From assembly GCA_020629335.1 (NCBI GenBank), contig JAHDDN010000166.1, positions 1 through 10,639 on the forward strand: a DNA stretch of 10,639 bases, in the 5' to 3' direction. This document shows positions 7,530 to 10,639 of this stretch, piece after piece. How positions within the stretch are numbered: the stretch's first letter is position 1; the number at the start of each line of letters is the position of its first letter. The translations under genes and the position numbers were made by a program. The DNA comes from Chitinophagales bacterium. Lineage in GTDB: Bacteria > Bacteroidota > Bacteroidia > Chitinophagales > UBA2359. The notes below the pieces were generated by a model. The model was not told the origin of the DNA, did no database searches, and worked only from the letters and a program-made list of their open reading frames with translations.

Positions 7530-7676
7530 GCGGCCCCGATGGAAGCGGTATGTGGCGTCAATGGGGCTGCCTACGGAACTTAGTGATGCGATGGCTTGCC
7601 CGAAGGGAAGACAAGCAGCACTTAGTGGAGTGGCTGACACATAGCCACATAAGAGCGGACAGCGGGATATAGCCGC
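7530..7676 (+). ncRNA. G+C-rich structured intergenic element, candidate structured RNA or dispersed repeat
   Basis: This stretch is visibly richer in G+C than everything around it and has no credible reading frame. On the plus strand it can fold as nested helices. Outer GCGGC (7530-7534) pairs with GCCGC (7672-7676). CCCG (7535-7538) pairs with CGGG (7663-7666), leaving a 5-base bulge. An internal loop follows, ATGGAAGCGG facing AGAGCGGACAG. Then TATGTGGC (7549-7556) pairs with GCCACATA (7644-7651), and GTCA (7557-7560) with TGAC (7635-7638). Inside is the hairpin GCTTGCCC-GAA-GGG-AAGA-CAAGC (7594-7616). The layout of helices flanking a purine-rich internal loop resembles repeated intergenic elements I recall from Bacteroidota genomes. 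A known family such as Flavo-1 RNA is possible, but I cannot confirm it. The plus strand is a choice: it lies 19 bases after the acetyltransferase stop and could be its 3' UTR. Confidence 0.5.
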
Positions 7677-7845
7677 CCTTATAGTTAATTAGTTTAGTAG
7701 TGTATTAGTAGAGGTTTATCTGCCATACAAAATTCAGCTGGCACCAATGAAAATCAATGCACTATAAAGTGATAAGTATTTGTTTACTCATCGCTACACA
7801 CTATGCACTCATCGCTAAAGAAGTTAGTAAAGTCAGCACACACCA
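7677..7845. other. A/T-rich spacer with a short direct repeat, no gene seen
   Basis: The rest of the gap before the cotransporter stop has no supportable coding frame. It holds two copies of ACTCATCGCTA (7786-7796 and 7807-7817) with a 21-base period, and a small CACT-ATAA-AGTG hairpin at 7760-7771. I see no convincing terminator for the converging genes. Confidence 0.4.
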
Positions 7846-10083
7846 CTACTTACTGAGCCATTTAGGCACTGCGTTAGCCATTCCGGCATTATAGACAAAA
7901 ATAGTGGTGTTTAAATTTTCTGAAATTTTGGCTGACCAATCTGCAACTTGAGATTCTTTGCCCGCTTCTGGTATTCTAAGTCCAATAAAAACAATTTCCG
8001 AATTCTTGCTTCTTTCTTTAATGATTTCCTGTGGACTCTTTTGGCCTTGAACCAAAATTTCAACATTAGCCATTATTCGAGCTTTGGGTAATTGATTTTC
8101 AATATATTCCTTTAATTCCTTGATTTCATTTTTGTCAGAAACTATGGAAATTATTTCAATCGTATATGCTTTATAAGCTGTCGTAATACTTAATAGATAA
8201 GCTAGCAGCAGCATTAAGTCAGCATTTTGTTCTTTTCCTCCCCACCAGATGGTAATTTTCTTTTCTTTTTTTTCTATTAGTTTTTTACCAAATCGGACAA
8301 ATAAAATATTCTTTCCTGATTGAGCTAATTTTCTCAGATTATTTAGTTGCTTAAGCCTTCCTTCAGCATCCTCAGACCAGCCTTCCATAATCGTATTAGA
8401 TTTCATTCCAGCGATGCCGTGCGCTTTGGCAATTTCCTGAATTCCATTTTTAATATCAGTAACGATATTTACTTCGCAAAAAGCTTCAATTCCACTTTGC
8501 TGAATTGATTCTTGCATTTTATTTCGTTTCGCTTCTATTGCTTCAAAAGATACATCCTCATCAATCCTTACGAGTTGTGAAATGGTAAAAACACCTTTGC
8601 TTTGGCTAATCGCAGCGCCAAGCTTTACGAGTGGAAGTCGATCATTAATGTCTTTTGCAAAGAGCAAAATCTGTGGGCGCCAATTGCGGAGCTTCCTTTT
8701 TTGTTTACTATGGTTCAATAAAGCTCTTTTAGCGATACTTAACCACATTCCAGAGCCCACATCTCCCCACTGCTGTTCCAATGTTCGTCGTTTTAAAAAA
8801 TAAAAAATCGCTCCCTCAATAATTAATGCAACCACACAGGCTATCGGGCTGATCAGAAACATAACAAAAATAGCCCCTAAGGCACCTAATAATGAAATCA
8901 CCCAAGGAACTTTTATCCTCGGACGATAAGATGGTTCTGAAACTAATACCTCAATAGCTGCGCTTAAATTGATCGCAACATACAAGGTGAGAAATAATAC
9001 AGAGACTAATACCGCTATGGTGTTTAATCCTCCTAAAAACACAGCTATTAATGCAATTCCACCAGTGGCCCATGTGGCAATGGTTGGTTGACCTGTTTTC
9101 GATAATTTTGCAAAATACCTTGGACCCAAGCCATCTGAAGATAAAGCTTGTAAAACTCTTGGAGCGTTCAAAATACTTCCAAAGGCGGATGAAAGAATGG
9201 CTCCGATCACAGCAGGAAATATGAACAAGCCTCCAAATAAAGCAATTTTCGTCCAGTTTTGTGTTCCAATGGAAGCATCTAATAATTCGGAACTACTGAC
9301 TTTCCCTGAGCTGGCCATTATTAAGGGGATCAAAATGTATATCAATAAACAAGTAAGCACAGCGCTTATAGTACCGATTGGGATAGATTTATTAGGATCT
9401 TTGAGATCTCCACTCATTCCAATTCCAGTAGCAAAACCCGTAACAGCTGGAAAAAACACTGCGAAAACATACCAAAACCCTTCAGGTGCTGTAGTATAAG
9501 TTGGATTTAATTGCGGGGCTTGTAAAGGGCCTGATAATCCACCGATTAACAATGCCAATATTGAAAGACCTACCAGGATTAAAATCGGAATCTGAGATTT
9601 TAAAACGAGTGCCGCACTCTTTCCTGAAAGAAGAGTGATTAGGGTAATAATGGCTGCTGTTATCAATTGAATAGCATAGCTGGGAATGGGTCCCATCGCC
9701 TCTGGCCAAAATATCATCAAAGCTTCTGCCATTCCAAAGCAATAGAAAGTGACACTAAGCGTTCGGCAAAAGTATAAGGGAATGCCAATAGCACCGCCCA
9801 ACTCCAGACCAAGACTCCTGGAAATCATAAAATATTCTCCACCTACTCCTACCGTCATATTGGTAGCAATGGCCGAAGCACTCAAAGCTGTAATAAAAGT
9901 GATCGAACAAGCCAACAAAACAATGACCAATGTCCAAATCAAACCAACATTTCCGATGACCCATCCAAATCGCAAATACATGATCAGACCAAGGATAGTT
10001 AATACACTTGGAGTAAAAACACCAAGGAAAGTTCCAAATTTTATAGGATTGATTTTTTCAGCAGCTTCAGCTTGATTGCTCAT
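7846..10083 (-). CDS. SLC12-type cation-chloride cotransporter (bacterial Na-K-Cl cotransporter homologue)
   Basis: This 745-residue inner-membrane carrier of the APC superfamily has about 12 membrane segments over residues 20-430, followed by a cytosolic domain. The SLC12 signature is clear: FAVFFPAVTGFATG then MSGDLKDPNKSIPIGT (223-238). Residues matching the NKCC1 ion sites, from memory, include Tyr114, Pro212 and Thr215 for K+, and the pair Ser298-Ser299 in LSSAFGS for Na+. The Asn of the first NKCC helix is replaced by Thr29. The C-terminal part also follows the animal cotransporters: NWRPQILLFA (467-476), a strand with TIWWGG (611-616), DLMLLLAYLL (622-631), and IVFIGLRIPE (697-706). 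Coupled Na+/K+/Cl- transport is therefore likely, but ion selectivity is inferred. ATG start; no promoter box found. Upstream lie palindromic repeats (10163-10240). Confidence 0.9.
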   Translation of the reverse strand: MSNQAEAAEKINPIKFGTFLGVFTPSVLTILGLIMYLRFGWVIGNVGLIWTLVIVLLACSITFITALSASAIATNMTVGVGGEYFMISRSLGLELGGAIGIPLYFCRTLSVTFYCFGMAEALMIFWPEAMGPIPSYAIQLITAAIITLITLLSGKSAALVLKSQIPILILVGLSILALLIGGLSGPLQAPQLNPTYTTAPEGFWYVFAVFFPAVTGFATGIGMSGDLKDPNKSIPIGTISAVLTCLLIYILIPLIMASSGKVSSSELLDASIGTQNWTKIALFGGLFIFPAVIGAILSSAFGSILNAPRVLQALSSDGLGPRYFAKLSKTGQPTIATWATGGIALIAVFLGGLNTIAVLVSVLFLTLYVAINLSAAIEVLVSEPSYRPRIKVPWVISLLGALGAIFVMFLISPIACVVALIIEGAIFYFLKRRTLEQQWGDVGSGMWLSIAKRALLNHSKQKRKLRNWRPQILLFAKDINDRLPLVKLGAAISQSKGVFTISQLVRIDEDVSFEAIEAKRNKMQESIQQSGIEAFCEVNIVTDIKNGIQEIAKAHGIAGMKSNTIMEGWSEDAEGRLKQLNNLRKLAQSGKNILFVRFGKKLIEKKEKKITIWWGGKEQNADLMLLLAYLLSITTAYKAYTIEIISIVSDKNEIKELKEYIENQLPKARIMANVEILVQGQKSPQEIIKERSKNSEIVFIGLRIPEAGKESQVADWSAKISENLNTTIFVYNAGMANAVPKWLSK

Positions 10084-10162
10084 ATTTTTAATGCTTGAGA
10101 TTAATCTGGGTAGTTAGTTTCATTTTCACACAAAACGTCTCCGTCTATTTGCTTTTTTTTTA

Positions 10163-10240
10163 CAACCACCCCTGGCCCCTCCTTTTTTAAGGAGGGGAAA
10201 CTTGGACAACCGCCCCTGCCTACACAAGGAGAGGAAATTT
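10163..10240. repeat. Two adjacent copies of a palindromic intergenic repeat
   Basis: Copy 1 (about 10163-10203) begins CAACCACCCCTGG and holds a perfect 9-bp stem, CCCCTCCTT (10176-10184) and AAGGAGGGG (10189-10197), around TTTT. Copy 2 (about 10207-10240) begins CAACCGCCCCTG and ends AAGGAGAGGAAATTT; it has lost most of its left stem arm. Similar CCCCTCC...GGAGGGG units are, to my recollection, dispersed many times in Bacteroidota genomes. There is no T-run after the stem on either strand, so it is unlikely to be a classical terminator. It lies between the methyltransferase end and the cotransporter start. Confidence 0.6.
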
Positions 10241-10300
10241 CACGACCAGTGTTTTTGTTTTGTCCAGTTGTAAATATAAGAAAATTTAGGAAAGCTGTAT

Positions 10301-10639
10301 CTATTTATTTCGATCACAAACCCATATTGTTCTAGAAAAATTTGCCCTTCCTCTTTTTCTTACGCAGCAAGAATCTGAAATGGTGAATCCAATTTGGCTG
10401 ATCAAATTGCTAATATCTGAGTTATATACAATGACTATTCGATCTGTGATTGCTGCGGTCGACTCAATAATATGTATGATATCATTATTAGTTGCAGAGC
10501 TAAGCAAATTGTAGGGCAGATCAAGTATAACGGCATCATAGCCTTGGCTGATATCTTTTATATCGGAGCAATATACATTTGCCTTATAGTTGAAATAAGA
10601 AAGATTTGCTCGTGCTTTTTGACATGCCTTCGAGTTAAT
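10301..10639 (-). CDS. C-terminal part of a TRM11-like SAM-dependent methyltransferase (cut by window edge)
   Basis: The minus-strand frame is open from the TAG at 10301 to the right edge, giving the last 112 residues of a longer protein whose start lies outside. It begins INSKACQKARANL, the end of the second Rossmann strand and following helix. DIKDIS follows at 26-31, and the catalytic motif DLPYNL at 40-45 after the hydrophobic strand YDAVIL. DxPY is the form of motif IV used by amino-methyltransferases of the TRM11/archaeal TrmG10 group, which methylate exocyclic N2 of guanine in tRNA. The end (VRKRGRANFSRTIWVCDRNK) resembles the C-terminal strand pair of that group. An N-terminal THUMP-like region would be expected beyond the edge but cannot be seen. 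An internal TTG at 10505-10507 is not the start, since the conserved motif lies upstream of it. Confidence 0.7.
   Translation of the reverse strand: MNSKACQKARANLSYFNYKANVYCSDIKDISQGYDAVILDLPYNLLSSATNNDIIHIIESTAAITDRIVIVYNSDISNLISQIGFTISDSCCVRKRGRANFSRTIWVCDRNK

Noticed and set aside
7786..7817. Two copies of ACTCATCGCTA as an iteron or CRISPR-like start
   Set aside because: There are only two 11-base copies with no further units, no leader and no associated genes; too little for an origin or an array.
9749..10075. Plus-strand frame of 108 residues
   Set aside because: It lies wholly inside the cotransporter on the opposite strand, shows no recognisable domain, and is a shadow frame.
10301..10507. 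A stand-alone 68-residue protein starting at a TTG
   Set aside because: The same frame stays open to the window edge and the methyltransferase motif DLPYNL begins upstream of this TTG, so it is an internal codon of a larger gene.
1..10639. A defence island, prophage or integrated element
   Set aside because: No integrase, transposase, restriction, CRISPR or toxin genes are present. RapA is a Snf2 ATPase, but its full-length match to the polymerase-associated family argues against a defence helicase.

Overview
The window reads as a low-G+C chromosomal segment of a Bacteroidota bacterium, probably of the Cytophagales/Flavobacteriia type. Three things point there. A secreted CotH-type protein ends in a type IX secretion (Por_secretion) C-terminal domain, a system confined to that phylum. 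Start sites lack clear Shine-Dalgarno sequences. Two upstream regions carry perfect matches to the phylum's -7 box TAnnTTTG. The genus cannot be told from this sequence.

Layout. From 44 to 6752 all genes lie on the minus strand. In order of transcription they are a broken Gfo/Idh/MocA oxidoreductase (6303-6752), rapA (3466-6300, only 2 bases downstream), a secreted CotH-like kinase-fold protein (1735-3333), a Crp/Fnr-type regulator (978-1553) and hchA (44-898), a DJ-1/Hsp31-type glyoxalase III or chaperone. A divergent region of nearly 300 bases (6753-7045) separates these from the single plus-strand gene, a GNAT acetyltransferase (7046-7510). Next comes a gene-free stretch of 335 bases (7511-7845). 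Its first half is a G+C-rich, extensively self-complementary element (7530-7676), the most unusual object in the window. Then, on the minus strand, come a complete bacterial cation-chloride cotransporter of the SLC12 type (7846-10083), a spacer with palindromic repeats of the dispersed intergenic type (10163-10240), and the C-terminal third or so of a TRM11-like SAM-dependent methyltransferase that runs off the right edge (10301-10639).

How the parts fit. The genes are mostly housekeeping or accessory and do not form one obvious pathway. Likely functional groupings are the Crp/Fnr regulator with hchA (carbonyl or stress response) and the truncated oxidoreductase with rapA (same transcript, RNA polymerase recycling). 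I see no phage, transposase, CRISPR, toxin-antitoxin or defence cassette, and no tRNA or rRNA. The items most worth a second look are the structured intergenic element, the in-frame internal deletion in the oxidoreductase, a full-length proteobacterial-type RapA in a Bacteroidota setting, and the SLC12 transporter that keeps the animal-type C-terminal domain.
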